DNA of 64,000 bases from Rotaria socialis (GCA_905331475.1 CAJNYU010001129.1:40024-104023), one strand, 5' to 3'. Shown: positions 49,827 through 63,710, numbered from the stretch's first letter. Program-made: numbers and translations. The notes: a model not told the origin generated them from the sequence alone.

Positions 49827-52224
49827 ATTGTATAAAATTATCGAAACACTTGAACGCGTATGCACAGAATTTATGACACAAAGAACGATACACGTGGTTC
49901 AAGTTAAACACTTTACTATGATAGGAATACGAACATGGTATAGATAGACACATTTTATTTCGTTACAGAAAGGAATAATTCGTCAGTATTCACTATATCT
50001 ATTTTCTTTATGTATGACTATATCTTTCTAATTCAGAACTGAACTAAACTTATCTAATACGGCTGATTACTAATATAAACTATTACTAGATAACAGTGAA
50101 ATTGGCGACGAACTACTTGAAAAGTTGAAGACATGAATGATTGCACACAAACGCATTTCAATCATGTAATTAGTCGAATGAAATATTTCTTCGGAGTTTG
50201 TTTTCATCAACAAACAGCATGTATTACACAGACAAATCATGCATAAAAGTCAGATGCACTTAAAAAAGACATAACGGATACAGAATTAGAATCAAAACAC
50301 AAGAGCAAATAACACGTAATTATAAAAATTCGACTCGTATATTCCATTATTCAGGCAACGATCCTGTGAATTAAAAGAAAGCGATTTACTACATCAAAGA
50401 TTCACTTAAATTTAGTACATTATTCTTAATAACAATAAGAATGATAATATACTCTCATTAAACTTTATGGAAGCCATTTGATAAAGAACCCGAAAAATAT
50501 CCTAGGATCTCCAACTTACCGATTTAAGGTAGTCAACAAGAAACGACACTAATTTTCGAATCTTTCTTGGAGATGACGCTATACGGACAAAATGTAACAT
50601 CGATAAATCAATTTCTTGTAAATTATGTCCATAAGAACGTGGTTGAACATATATACACGACATGTATGGTGAAACAATTAATATAAATGAAGAATTGAAA
50701 ACCAAAAATCAATAACTAATAATGAGTATCATGATTACGACCACAACATGCTGGGTACTGCAAATATATAATCTTTTTAATATATAGTAGCTTAAGTATT
50801 AAAATCTAAAAACAATGCCTAGAATAGTTGGAAACAGATAACATATGATAATGTAGTTTAGATTCAGTGTGTAATGCACCATAAAACGCTTGGCAATTAA
50901 TGATTGCATTGTTGACATTATATTATACTGTTTCTAGTTACGCGATCATTTACAGATAACTATAGCTATACCCGTGAAACTTTAACAATAGCCTTAAACG
51001 AGAAAAGAACGAAGTCCAAAAAATGTTCAATCTAATATTAATGAAGATAAACAGAAAAAGGCAAATATTCGCATTTGTATAACCAGCAGCGTTCGAAATA
51101 TTTCACAACTGAGGGATCCATAGAAAAATTAGTGAATGTGTAATTAATTCCAGAACATTGTAATTCCAATAGTACCAAACAAAGCGAACATAATCGCAAT
51201 TTGATGCTTCTTTCATTTTTTTCTAGTGTCACGATTATCAATTTACGTTAAATTTATTAGTCTTATTTACAAAAAATGATAATAATCTTGTTAAACTCAT
51301 CTACTATATGACTTTATTGTTTAGATTAAACATATCGAAGCGAAACATGACCATCATTATCAATTGTTAGTGGTATGTATTTCCGATCAACTATCTTTCA
51401 TTCATGAACAGTTATCTATATTAGGAATATATGTTTAAATATATAGTGCACTATGTTTTTCAGTGCTATGATAAATATACAACATTCGAGGATACTATAC
51501 AGTGTTAGCAGTCGTTCTACTTCCAATAGATTTAAAAATAGAAAAGAAGCACGCCAAAACAAGCTAAAAATTATTTACATGTGTTACGAAAATATATGAA
51601 CCATATGAATGAAGCATTAAAGAAAAGTGATGTATTTTAGTTGAAGTTGCATTATAGGCTGTTTTCAATATCATCTGGGAATATCGGTAGATGATTAACG
51701 TCTGGCTAAATCAAGTTGAAATAAGTTTTGAACTCATTTTACGCGATGATACATATACGGAGCAAAATTAGATAAAGAAAATATTTATTAATGACATTGA
51801 TAGAAGAAATAGCTCGATAAAAATGGTGTGAGTGTTTTACCACTAACTTACTGACATTCAAAAATACAAAAAATCAATGGGACGTGACACTTGTCGCCTT
51901 ATAAATCGATGGTAGAAACGCTAGCAAGTAGTTAACCTTTTTAGAAAATTTTGATCACAGTAATTTTAACTGTATCTCTAGAGACGTGTCCATCTCTTGT
52001 AGCGGGAGTAGTTATAACAGGCAAGATCTTTATATTCTCAAAAAAAAAACGAGAACGAATGATACATAAAACGAAGCCCATCATCATCATTATCGACGGT
52101 GTATCCACAATTTCTTCATTTCTTCAATCATTAATCAATAATGTTATCTCTTGCATGGTTGATTCAGTGTTTTGTTGAATCGTGTATTGAAATGCTGCAG
52201 TCAATAAGCTAAAGACATATGTAT

Positions 52225-52524
52225 TACCAGATGACTGAATCCGACAGTGAATCTTATCGGATCTCATGGGATCCGACAAGTCGACAAAATTCAATCAGAT
52301 TCCTGGTCACGGATCTACTAACAGATCCGACGGAAAAAAAACATTTTCTTAATCACCAATGAATAAGCATATGGTGGCAACAGAACACATGGGCCGAATG
52401 CTTATGTTGGATTCCGTTAAATTTCGACACTGGAACTTATCGGGTTCCAACACTAGGGTTCTGATTGTAGGTCCCACACCCGGATCCCGATAGGATCCTA
52501 CTATCGGAATCATTTTCCTGGGTA
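52225..52524. mobile_element. CCCAGG-family foldback element E (296 bp), GATCCGA word set
   Basis: The element runs about 52227-52522. The left end is CCAGATGACTGAATCCGACA and the right end, reverse-complemented, CCCAGGAAAATGATTCCGAT. TA lies on both outer sides. The interior repeats GATCCGA, CGGATC and ATCGG. One C of the left terminus is missing relative to the family. Confidence 0.6.
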
Positions 52525-53809
52525 TATAAAAAAGCAAAGTCAATCATAAGTGACTTTGACAGTAGATTAATTCATTCTGTCAAACATCACATATATACCT
52601 TTCTTTGTACCACTCTTCTAGCTTCAGGTTTGGTGACTAATTAGTTATTCTTATCATTACAGATAAAATCTTATGATTGAAACTATCAAACCGTTCACTA
52701 TCTACAAAATTAATGAAGAAAACTAATCGACATGTCAACGACTACTACCATCAATTCTATTAGCTGCCCCAACAAATTGTACGAAAGATTCTATATCTTA
52801 AGCTAAGAACCAATAATAATGCCGAAGGTAAGATTCTTTAATTTAATCTCTCCTTTACAATATTTGATTACTTTCACTCAGGATATAATTAGACGTTTAT
52901 TCGTCGTAATCACAAAAAATATCCAAATATAGGGAGTTTCAGGTGTCTGCTACGCAATATAGTGAAGCTCATTATTGCATTCAACCTCTTCAAGCGGCCC
53001 AGAAATTTTAGAAAAACAGAACCATTCCTATTCCCATCGCGTTCTGGGTTGAGGAACAACGTTTGATCTCAAGTATAGAATTCTATTAGCATTCCAATGT
53101 CGGATTCATTTACATGCTGTTATATAAAGAAATTACCTCGACCAGCGCAAGTATACCCAGATTTATTTGTTTTTTATGTGTAAGTTTTCTATTTATTGTA
53201 TTTTTAAGTATACACCATTTGCCAGTGCGTTGCTGATTCTATTTTTGCCGCAATAATTATTTTCCAGGAAGATAAAAATGTTTGTTTTTGGTATAATAGA
53301 TAAATATAATAAATAAATGTTTATTTCAAAACGAATTAATATAAAATAAACTTTCAATTTTATTCGATTAAGACTATCCTTTAATTTGATGATAATTTAT
53401 TTGGGTATAACGTATTCATTCGAGTATAATTGAAAAGATTCATAGTTCATCTTATAGCTGCACAGATAAGAAATAACACATCTATATATGAGCAATAGGC
53501 TTTTGTGTTTGGTTTTCAGTTTTAAAGATTCACATATTTATTATATGTTCAAGATATTTATTATTAATAATTATTGATTTTACTCTAAGAGTGAGTAAAA
53601 GATAGTCTTTAATCCTGAAATATTTTTAGTGAGAAATGATATAGGCATCAGGTATTTGAATTCAACATAAATTCATTTAAATATTTCTACCCGATACAAT
53701 AATAAGCCCATTTCACAAAACCAGATAGATTTTAGTAGTAAAATGTGATTTACTATGAAGGTGTCAATAAATGGAAGAAAAGCAGTGGCTAATAGCTGCA
53801 ATAGATCCG

Positions 53810-53955
53810 GTAATCGGTAGGAATGTGGCCAGAGGGGGGCTAGGGACCCAGCACCCCTAGAAAAAATTAATTTAGTCCCCCTACGATGGCTTAGACCAAC
53901 GACTTAGCCTGCCCCCCCNCCTACAACTTTTTCTGGTGGCGCCCCTAGTAATCGG
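53810..53955. mobile_element. hAT-like MITE, 130 bp, with perfect 8-bp target duplication
   Basis: The element is 53818-53947, from TAGGAATGTGGCCAG to CTGGTGGCGCCCCTA; the ends are inverted at TAGG...G...CCAG. GTAATCGG lies on both sides (53810-53817 and 53948-53955). There is an N at 53919 within a C run. No coding capacity. Confidence 0.85.
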
Positions 53956-54406
53956 GTCTCTAAAATCATCAATTTTTGCCGATTTTTACTGCATGAGAGT
54001 TTTATGAGCATAAAAGATGCTTGACCCTACCGAACATCTACTCAGTTTGATAGGGAAAATTTGTCGAATATTCTCTTAAATTAATGGAACTATAATTGGA
54101 GTTTTACTCTAGACAAATAGATATAATTCTGATGGTATAATTTATGGGCCTTGCAAAATGGCCACTGTAAACTGACCAGTCAACAGGTAATCGAATTCAA
54201 ATCGAACCAAAAAGACAGGCAAAATCGATTCTGAACCAAATTGCACACAGATATCGAAAATTATTTACTTCAGATACTTGTAACTGTACGTAACTTTACT
54301 AACAATAACGAATTGCGTGATACAAAAATAATAATAGCATCGATTTGTTTTCTGAGTTCCTAAAATTTTATTTTGCATACGCATTTTTTATTATAGCTGA
54401 TTTTTA

Positions 54407-54919
54407 TTGGATGTGAGGGTAGAGTTAATGAAAAGCCATACGCATACCATATTAGAAAACCAAACACGAAGAAACGGATTTTTAAAAAACCTAAAAAGCT
54501 GTATCTTATTCTTTACTCGTTATATATATATTATAGTTTTAACAGATTGGTTTAAATTTAGAAAAGTCTTATCATACAACAGTTTAGCAAAAATAAAAAT
54601 AAATAAAAATTTCTTTCAGATGTTTATGAAAGTATTCATTCATAACGGACACTTTAATGGAGAGTTGTTTTTCAAATACTATATCAATTTCCTCATGACT
54701 AATAAAGACTTGTTGAATTTTTATCAATCTATAGACAACATGATATTTTTTACTATTTTGAATCCAGTTGAATTGTTACTATTGTTTTTATTTGATTTCC
54801 TTTCGTTCATAGATATTATTAGGCTTGCAACAAACACAATCGTTTCTAATCAATTAACAATTAGCAGTTTATTTTTGCTGATACAAATTGAAGAACTAAT
54901 TGTGTTTAGAAATACTTGA
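54407..54919 (+). CDS. Doubtful open frame, 170 codons
   Basis: The frame is open for 170 codons in very AT-rich DNA; the first ATG is at about 54428. The composition is rich in Phe, Ile, Leu, Asn and Lys, and several stretches look hydrophobic (SCILFFTRYIYIIVL; VELLLLFLFDFLSFIDII). No family is recognised, there are no supporting splice sites, and base composition may explain it. It could be a decayed coding remnant. Confidence 0.2.
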   Translation: MDVRVELMKSHTHTILENQTRRNGFLKNLKSCILFFTRYIYIIVLTDWFKFRKVLSYNSLAKIKINKNFFQMFMKVFIHNGHFNGELFFKYYINFLMTNKDLLNFYQSIDNMIFFTILNPVELLLLFLFDFLSFIDIIRLATNTIVSNQLTISSLFLLIQIEELIVFRNT

Positions 54920-55585
54920 ACTCGAAGATTTTAATGCTTTTACGATTGCCAATATACCTTTAAAATGCTCTAGTAAAATTTGAAGTAATTTGCTAATTTT
55001 CGAGCATCGAACGAGAATGTGTGTTCTGTGAATTATCGTTAACGATGATTAACACTGAACTACGCATTAATGCTTATTGAGATAGCAAGGTATTTTTTAA
55101 TTTAGAGAAACATTGGGTGACGAAAGTAGCAGTGGTATGTCATAAAAAAAAACGAGCTGTGTTACGATATCAGAAGTGAACTTGTTATAAGAAGAGATTT
55201 TCTTGTTTTGTTAGAAATTAAATCTGAGATCGAACAATCAGAAATTCACACACAATTATTAACAGTAGAAAACAGTAGCACGGCAAGATATTTTATCTTC
55301 AAAACATGTGTAATAATTATCTAATGTTGTTAGAAATGTCTTAATTGAAAATACTATTTATAGAATAAAACTCATGAGAGAACGTCGAAAGTTCAGAATA
55401 AATGCACTTTTAATATCCACACATATTTAATTGTCTGATAATGAAAATCTTTATCCGTCGTGATTGTCACGATGTGTGTTTTTTGTAAAGAACGAAGTCT
55501 ATTCTATAGGAATCTAAAATGTCTTATTATCAATGTAAATATCATCTCTTAATTTTGAACTTTGCCCGACATACGTGATTGAATC

Positions 55586-55605
55586 ATATATATATATATA
55601 TATAT
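55586..55605. repeat. (AT)n microsatellite
   Basis: About ten AT units, 120 bp upstream of the GPCR start codon. Confidence 0.9.
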
Positions 55606-55728
55606 GTTTACATATAAATAAACATCTCTGATAATTAGAACTTTCATAATTTATGAGACATGCAGAGAAAAAAAATTCCATGAGAATCATCAAATAGATC
55701 TTTACAAATCATTTTATTCTGTAAAAAA

Positions 55729-56718
55729 ATGTCATCGCGTCGTGCATCTCTCGGTACACTAGTGTTTACTTACTATCCTCTATGTTTAACATGTGCAACA
55801 ACAATATTGAATAGTTTGACATTGATAATTTTCTATCAAAAAGTATTTCGTCAACGACCAACTATCCGTTACATGCGTGTCATAGCATTGATTGATATAG
55901 TTCTTCTTTATGGTTGGAATTTAGATCATTTTTTTCGTTTAAAATTTGATTTTGAAGTTGATCGATTATCAGTAATATCATGCAAATTGTCAACATATTT
56001 AAATCATTTTTTAAATCAATCATCAGCATGGTTACGTGTATGTATGTGTATTGATCGGTTTTATGCATTAAATCAAATTCGACATTGTCGAATAAATGAT
56101 CGCCACCGTCGTGTTATATTCTCTATTGTTTTTACTTTTATTATTATAGCACTTATTAATATACACTTACCTATATTTGCATGTTATTCTCATCACAATG
56201 GCACACGAATATCAGGTAATTCACGTTCGTTTCATCTATATCCATCATGGAGTTATATAAATTTAGCATTATATAATATAATACCTTTTATTTTAATGTT
56301 AATCTTTAATCTATTAATTATTCGACATTTAATTTTAATAAAACGAACATCATTATTACAACAATCTCGTATTCGACATTCATCAATATCAATACCCATA
56401 CTTTTATCAGCATTTCTCTTTTGTTTAATGACAACACCACCTGCCGTTATATTTGGCTTTTTTCATACACAACTTCAAACAGTCGCATTTCAACATATTG
56501 TATTAAGTCTTTTAGATTCGATTAAATATACTTATCATTCGCTATCATTTTTATTATATTTTGTAACATTAGCTGAATTTCGAAAAGAATTCTTTCGTTT
56601 ATTCCAATGTCGATGTAGAAATAGACAAAGATTATCACAAATTATAAATTCTATTACAGCTGGCAAAGCCAATCAATATAAAACAGCATCATTACCGATT
56701 TCAGCAATTACAAAATGA
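55729..56718 (+). CDS. Rhodopsin-type (class A) seven-transmembrane GPCR, intronless
   Basis: The single-exon 329-residue protein has seven hydrophobic segments. Family marks are N28 in TM1 (ILNSLTLIIF), D56 in TM2 (ALIDIVLLY), the TM3 cysteine C85 and the DRY-type motif I-D-R-F (108-111). A second extracellular cysteine (FACYSHHNG, about 152) could pair with C85. TM6 has SAFLFCLMTTPPAVIFGF and TM7 SLSFLLYFVTLAEFRKEFF, where the usual NPxxY is replaced by a divergent sequence and helix 8 begins at FRKEF. The C-tail is short with Cys residues (FQCRCRNR) that may be palmitoylated. The N-terminus is short without a sequon, so a peptide or small-molecule ligand is likely, but none can be named. 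Intronless divergent GPCRs of this kind are common as expanded families in lophotrochozoans and rotifers. Confidence 0.88.
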   Translation: MSSRRASLGTLVFTYYPLCLTCATTILNSLTLIIFYQKVFRQRPTIRYMRVIALIDIVLLYGWNLDHFFRLKFDFEVDRLSVISCKLSTYLNHFLNQSSAWLRVCMCIDRFYALNQIRHCRINDRHRRVIFSIVFTFIIIALINIHLPIFACYSHHNGTRISGNSRSFHLYPSWSYINLALYNIIPFILMLIFNLLIIRHLILIKRTSLLQQSRIRHSSISIPILLSAFLFCLMTTPPAVIFGFFHTQLQTVAFQHIVLSLLDSIKYTYHSLSFLLYFVTLAEFRKEFFRLFQCRCRNRQRLSQIINSITAGKANQYKTASLPISAITK

Positions 56719-59700
56719 TTTTAAATATAAACGAAAAAGTTGTTCTCTTCTTCATCTTATGAATGTATTTTCAGTAAATAATGACGGATGATTAATAATA
56801 AACCGCTAGAAACTGTTCCGTATTTTTGTAGTCATTTCAAAGCTATTGAACAATCTATCTAAGAATTATTCAATAAAAAATTTGGTTTTTCTTGTTGATG
56901 CAAAATTTGAAAGCTCGAAAGTCACTCAGTCATCTACGTGGTAGTGTTCAAAAACAGTACAGTTATTGAAATTGCAATGTTACTTGTGTTAGGGAAAAGA
57001 TTACAAAATGCTACGTGAAATTATGTATGTCACGATGCTTCACAAGCTTAACAATGAATGTAGCACAAATTTTGTGGTTTTATTCCGGTTTAATCCCACA
57101 TAATTTTATTCGAGATTCATTTTTTCATGGCAATATATAATAATAAAATGGTTGATGAAGAAATGTTGAGTTTTAAAATAAAGGACGTGAGTGTCGATTT
57201 CTATGCTCAACTTCAACTCATTTAGACACGCACACTCACGTATCATTCAGACTATCCGAATATTAGAAACATTGCATATATTATTGGTACAATTAAAAAC
57301 GAAAACAAATTGCCTAATATTTTATTTTGATATGGAGAAAAGAATAGGTACTTTTTTTTCATTGTAATTAAATGTGATAACGCTGTAAAGTACTTATGAA
57401 GTTTATTAGCAGAGATGAAAAATGTACTTGTGTATTTATGGTTTAAAAACAGCATTTGTTAATAAATTTAAATTGATTAATAGCGATGTATGAAAAACTT
57501 TTGGTAAACCCAATATGAATTGATAAAATTTAAATTTCGTGCAACCCCAATATTTCGAACTTTTAGTTGAATTTTATCGTCTTATTCTTGTGTGAATTGA
57601 CAAAATGTGAGCTTGCAAATAAGGGTGACACTTTATTCTTTATCTTTTTTCGAAAAAATATAGATAAAGTACAACCCCTACTGGTAAATTCAAAAACAAA
57701 ATCTTGAACAAAGCAAAAGAATGGTGAGTGCCTTTTTTTTGAGAAAAACAGATTTTTCGAAGTGAACTACTTTTTTTGTGGTCGACGCTGATAGATAGTT
57801 TTTTTTCAATCTAGCATGAAGAAATAAGTATACAAAATATATTAAATAAACTCTAGCCTGAAAATTATGTCAAAAATAAAACAAATTCTTTTTACCTCGG
57901 GTACCTCTGATGGTTAGTTCACATTTTATCAGTTACATGGTTTGATTTATTATATCGACAGACAAAATCATATGCATCGACCACATATGCATGTTGTAAT
58001 AGTATTGTATATTTTGTTTTCTCCGTCAAAACAGAACATGAACATAATAAGATGTATCTTCTGACGCTACATGGCAGTCGATTACGCTAGAAAGGTCATC
58101 AGTAGGAAACGAATTACTTTAAGAATATTAGCAAATCTAAATCCATGTTATAAATCATTATTTGTCGCGTCGCTATCATTTTCCAAAATATCACTGTCTT
58201 TCTTCTTCTACCAATCAAATCTAACTTCTAGATTAAAATAGGACATCCCTATAACATTTTTACAGATGAAAAATCATGTTTCAATGCAAAGATATAAATT
58301 GGCAGCTATAAATCAGTTTTAGACGATTCGTTTATTTCGGACTAGTAGATGAGTGATGGTTCAATCCATTGATGACTTGTTTTCGATATTTTTCAAAAAT
58401 ATATTGACAGTCATTGCAGTCTCGAATATAGGCTTGTTTTCTTCATACGACGATTTTTGGTATGTTTTTCAATCATCTATTCAGATGATGTAATCTAAGA
58501 AAGAACTACACATATCATTCGGTAACTTCATACTCATATGAGATGGTGAACAGCAGTGATATCAGCTTTAACGATGGAAACGAAGTAAAAAAAACTGAAG
58601 TTTTACCATGTATTGACTAAATTTAGCCAGAATGCTTGGCGTTCATTTTATAGCTCGTTACAATGCTCCAATGAATTGACAATTGTCGTTCAAGAGTATG
58701 TAGAAGACAATCCTGAATCATCTAGTAATCTTATCGATTATATTGTTAAGACGATTGATTCTACACTTTACCAGGATTGTAATAATTCGAAAAATTCTCA
58801 ACAACGCCATCTTGAGGCTTCCTCAAATGAAAATTTGAAAGAATTTGATCAATCTTGACATATGCTTTATTGAGTTCTACATGAACTAAACTTCGGAAAA
58901 ATGTATACAATGATTGATGGAACCTAACGAGGTCAAACGTAAAAAAGAATGGAAAATTTTCACATAGATTGATTTGTAGTACGTAACAATGAAAACGATC
59001 GTGTCAATCCAATTCCGTTTCCCAAAGTACAACATATTGTTCATAACATCTTTTTAATATTCTACATTCAACAGACTCGAACCGCGAAATAGATACTGAA
59101 CAACAATTATGTCTTACACGTCTACTAAATGTTGCTTCGTTTTCTCCTCTTCCACCACCCCATCAAAGCAGCAGTCAATTGTGTCCCTCACTAAATCAGG
59201 AAATGTCTTGATACAGCTGTTTTCGTTTGAATCTACCCGTCAGAGCCATTGAACAAAAATATTCGCTAGTTTATTATCTCGGTTAGTAAGCTGCATCTTA
59301 ATATAGTCGATGATCAGATATGCCTCGACTTAGTTGATCATTCGGGTTAGTGCGTGTACCCTCACTTAAAGGAAAACCCTGTCAATATCCACAAAATAAC
59401 ATTGATGCCATGCGATGTTCTCTCAAGGAATTGAATGATATTAAAATTGAAATCACGATATTACAAAAAATATTCCATGACAGTGTTTTCGAAATCTAGT
59501 GACACAGCAGCGTGACATGACAAAACAACGTTACCTATCAGACAGAGATGAAAGCTTCCTAGTACAAATAAATTCCTATATTCAAGTAGTTATTTTATAT
59601 CATTTAGAGTACTCTTGAGAAAATAAATTACAAATAGAAAAACAAAAAATATTTTCTACAGATAGTACCGATAGAATATATGTATGTACATTTGTTCAAG

Positions 59701-59988
59701 TAATATCTACGCGTGAGTCAAAATACGTCCGTAATTTACTAACAACTTAACACTAAACAGAAATCGTGTAGAAATAATTCTCATAACTTTTAATTATTAT
59801 TCATAGAATTTTCTCGAATTTTACGATTAAAATTTTTATTGACTACTTGTCTTGTCATAAGAAAAATTTAGCTCCAGTATGAAACCAAATGTTGAAAAAT
59901 CTTCTCTACTCCTTTTTATCTAACAGTAATTTTTTTTTTATTTGCAGGATTTGGAAAATAAACAAGTAACGTATAGTTCGTATGACTT
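56719..59988. other. Gene-poor region; one short coding-like frame
   Basis: AT-rich DNA. The only frame with protein-like composition is at 58613-58858. Nothing else is supported. Confidence 0.5.
58613..58858 (+). CDS. Possible terminal exon or gene remnant, 81 codons
   Basis: The frame reads FSQNAWRSFYSSLQCSNELT, then an acidic VVQEYVEDNPESSSNLIDYI stretch, ending in a TGA. The composition is charged and protein-like, unlike surrounding frames. A CTAAATTTAG acceptor lies at its left edge (58614-58623). A small ATG-starting upstream exon near 58542 ends in a GTAAAA donor, but its phase does not match. I cannot assemble a full gene. Confidence 0.25.
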   Translation: MTKFSQNAWRSFYSSLQCSNELTIVVQEYVEDNPESSSNLIDYIVKTIDSTLYQDCNNSKNSQQRHLEASSNENLKEFDQS

Positions 59989-60769
<781 letters not shown>

Positions 60770-61133
60770 AATTAAAATTAAGTTCTATTTTGAAAAAAAG
60801 TGAGAAAGAATAGAAAGAAAAGGAAGAAGACTAACTGCCTTGAATCTATCCAATGATGTTTCGATGAAGATCAACAGCTATCATGGTTAGATGTCGCTAT
60901 TGAATAGGCTCAGGTTTTGTTTCCTATTCGGTTTAATAAATAGTAAAAATATTGATCTATTGCTAATTCTACATCATAGTCTGTATCAGGCAAATATTGA
61001 TTATTTTTATTTTAAAATTCGAATTGGTGAAAATACAATGTACCAAAGGAGAATGAGAACGTAAGATATCTTAGATCTAATTAGATTCAAATATTTTCTA
61101 TTACAATTCGACCAGGAGAATAGTAAAGCATAT

Positions 61134-61430
61134 ACAGGTCGAACATTCTGGCCACCGGATCCCGTAGGATACTCCAGGAAATATGCGGAAAAGTCACCAT
61201 ACCCTACAGAAAAACACGGGAAATAGCTGGAACATTGAAGCAGTGTTCCGGTCAAAAATACGGCCAGATTTTTCCGGATAATTCGTGCCAAGTTCCAGTG
61301 CTTTCCGACAGGAATTGATCGGAAATCACCGGAAAAAATCCGAAAATTTTCAACCGGAATACTGCTTCCACAAAATCAACGGAACTAACCGGAACCTACC
61401 GTTTCCAGGCCGGACTGTTCGACCTGGGTA
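61134..61430. mobile_element. CCCAGG-family foldback element D (293 bp), CCGGAA word set
   Basis: The element runs about 61136-61428. The left end is CAGGTCGAACATTCTGGCC and the right end, reverse-complemented, CCCAGGTCGAACAGTCCGGC. TA lies on both outer sides; the two outermost C of the left end are lost. The interior repeats CCGGAA, GGAAC and ATCCG. Confidence 0.75.
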
Positions 61431-61580
61431 GTTGTTTAATTTTCCCAATACCGCTTTTCGAGCTCTATCGAATGGACACCTTCATACTTTAATTCAAACA
61501 ATTTTACATCTTAAAACTTACTTTCCTTTTTTCCTTTTAGTTTTTTGATTAATACTATTGTTGAAGGTTCCTTTGTAGGA

Positions 61581-61857
61581 CATCCAATTAGGGGTGGCAC
61601 TTTACGTTAATTTAATATTAATAAAAAAACGTTTACATTAGCCACTTAATTATTTAATATTAAGTATTAACGAAATACTTAATTTTTAAAATTAAGTCTT
61701 AACGTAATATTTAATTTTTAAAGATTAAGTATTGTTTTAACACTTAATATTAAGTAGTTAAGTGGCTAATGTAAAAGTTTTTTGATTAATATTAAGTGTT
61801 AAGTGAAACTACTTAATTAACTCAAATTAAAATCAACGGTCCACTCCGACATCCAAT
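61581..61857. mobile_element. hAT-like palindromic MITE, 261 bp, with perfect 8-bp target duplication
   Basis: The element is 61589-61849, from TAGGGGTGGCACTTTACG to CAACGGTCCACTCCGA; inverted ends share T.GG.GTGG. CATCCAAT flanks both sides (61581-61588, 61850-61857). Long inner inverted repeats (TTTACATTAGCCACTTAA and its complement) make most of the element a hairpin, and ACTTAATATTAAGT-type words recur. No coding capacity. Confidence 0.88.
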
Positions 61858-63710
61858 AACGACATTCAATATTTTTCAGAGATCCTAAAGATCTTTTTCG
61901 CTTTTTAAAAATTTTTGAAGCTTAAATTCATACAAGATGTACGGTTTTTAAGAAAAGTTAGATATTGTTCATTCTTTTCGTTTGCTGAGCGCTAGAAAAC
62001 GTCTTGTTCTGAAGGGCACACCCGTGTTGTATGGCAATCTGAACTCTTGGTATGCTTCTTGTTCGTTTAACTTGAAGTCAATGTACAATACGTAAACACG
62101 ATAGAAAGGCTTACATTGAAGATCATCATTTTAAAGATATGATTAGATTTTATTCCCATGAAAAATTAAATACCAAAATCCTACTTATTTTCGAAGCTCT
62201 CTTTGTATCAAGCAAAATGTCACGGTACGAATCGTTACGACTGCTTATTCTTTTGGTTAGATACCGCCATTGTAACAATCATAAAAATCATAAAAATCTT
62301 CATGAAATTAATGAATTAAACACTAATTAGTGATTTTCTTCGTGAAAGAATCCTCCTCTTTGGAGCAACTGACATTTGAATACAACTATAAGCAGATCGA
62401 GATGCACTGAGTGCATTATCGTTGTTGTTGTTTTTATTGTAAAGCGCTCTTGCTCAAACCACTATGGGTTCAAGACGAAAATATGGGCTTTTGGGGACTA
62501 TTAGAGAGATTTATAGCTGACGTAAATATGGAATCTCACTAGTTCAATATGCAATCGACAGAGTACATCGAGTTCTCTCTGGAACTTCCGCGTTTTACTT
62601 TGAACCTATTCCTTGACGAATCGCGACAGAACATATTGGAATTCTGACTTAAGATATCCTATGTAGAAAGAGAATATGGTTTTTTTGTAAAAACAATCCT
62701 TATTCGAAAACTTCTTTTTGCGAAACAATCTATTGCAGTTGTTTAACATGATAAATTATAATCGAAAACTTAAATTATTTTTATAATTTAAAGTACCTAT
62801 CATTTTTTTATTCGAAGTCATTACTATGGATAGCCGACGATTTAGAAAAGTGATAATTATGATAATATGATTTTTATTAATTGATTTCTTCATCAAAATA
62901 TTAATAACTTCGATATCAAAGTCATATAATCAACAGATACAAGTAGTAAAGATATTAGAACACATATTATGGCTCACTCGGTTTTAGCTGCTATAAAACT
63001 AGAAATAGCCATAAGTGAAGTAGATAATGAATACTCATTAAGTGCATCAGCAATCAGTACATTATATAGAATTTTCAATGCATAAAATATAGAATTCTAT
63101 GTTAACCAATTATAGAGTCGTTATCAGACCAAAGATATCGATAGTTATGTCAACTGAAAAATAAATAACGTATGTTCATTTTCAACAACAATGATCATGC
63201 TTCTACTACACAGATGCATTGGCCTTAACAGCAATCATGCTGAGATGTAAACACTTATTTGCGGTATAAATTATTGTTTCATTGATCGAAATAGTAATCA
63301 ACATTTCATAGTTAAAACTTGTTTTGCATTGGCATACTCTTACTAAGGATTGTAATACAGATATGTCAATTTTCTATATAGACCATTCGGAGCTACATAA
63401 ACGTTGACATCATTTTGAGGGTTCCATATCGAGAAAATAAAAATGTTGATCACATGAAAAAACAAGATGGATCTGGCATTTATAGAGAGTTGAATGCGGA
63501 CAGTTTTCTGTTGCACAGATGTACAAGCACTCAGCCTTCGTAGGTACAATTTTTTCTGAAGTTTAATTCAAATATCTAATTTACTCCCTCGAAGATATCC
63601 CTTTGTTACATCTTAAAGAAAGTCAGTTCCTGAAAACCAGCTATGCTTTATATTGAAACGCCATTTTTACCTTCACCTTACCATTATTACTTTTGTTTAT
63701 CCCGTTAGCA

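Larger units (their letters stand above)
46691..55728. other. Nine-kilobase gene-poor, repeat-dense region
   Basis: No convincing gene is seen. It holds three CCCAGG foldback elements (47037, 49559, 52227), a GGGATGGGAC-type foldback with a nested hAT-like element (48201-49505), a hAT-like MITE (53818-53947), one doubtful 170-codon frame (54407-54919) and an (AT)n run (55586-55605). The rest is AT-rich DNA in which I see nothing. Confidence 0.55.
60770..63710. other. Intergenic region with two foldback-type elements
   Basis: Holds CCCAGG element D (61136-61428) and a hAT-like palindromic MITE (61589-61849). Remaining frames are short and unsupported. Confidence 0.55.

Noticed and set aside
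49291..49865. Open frames of 132 and 63 codons around 49.3-49.9 kb
   Set aside because: They lie within the GGGATGGGAC and CCCAGG foldback elements and are products of repeated words.
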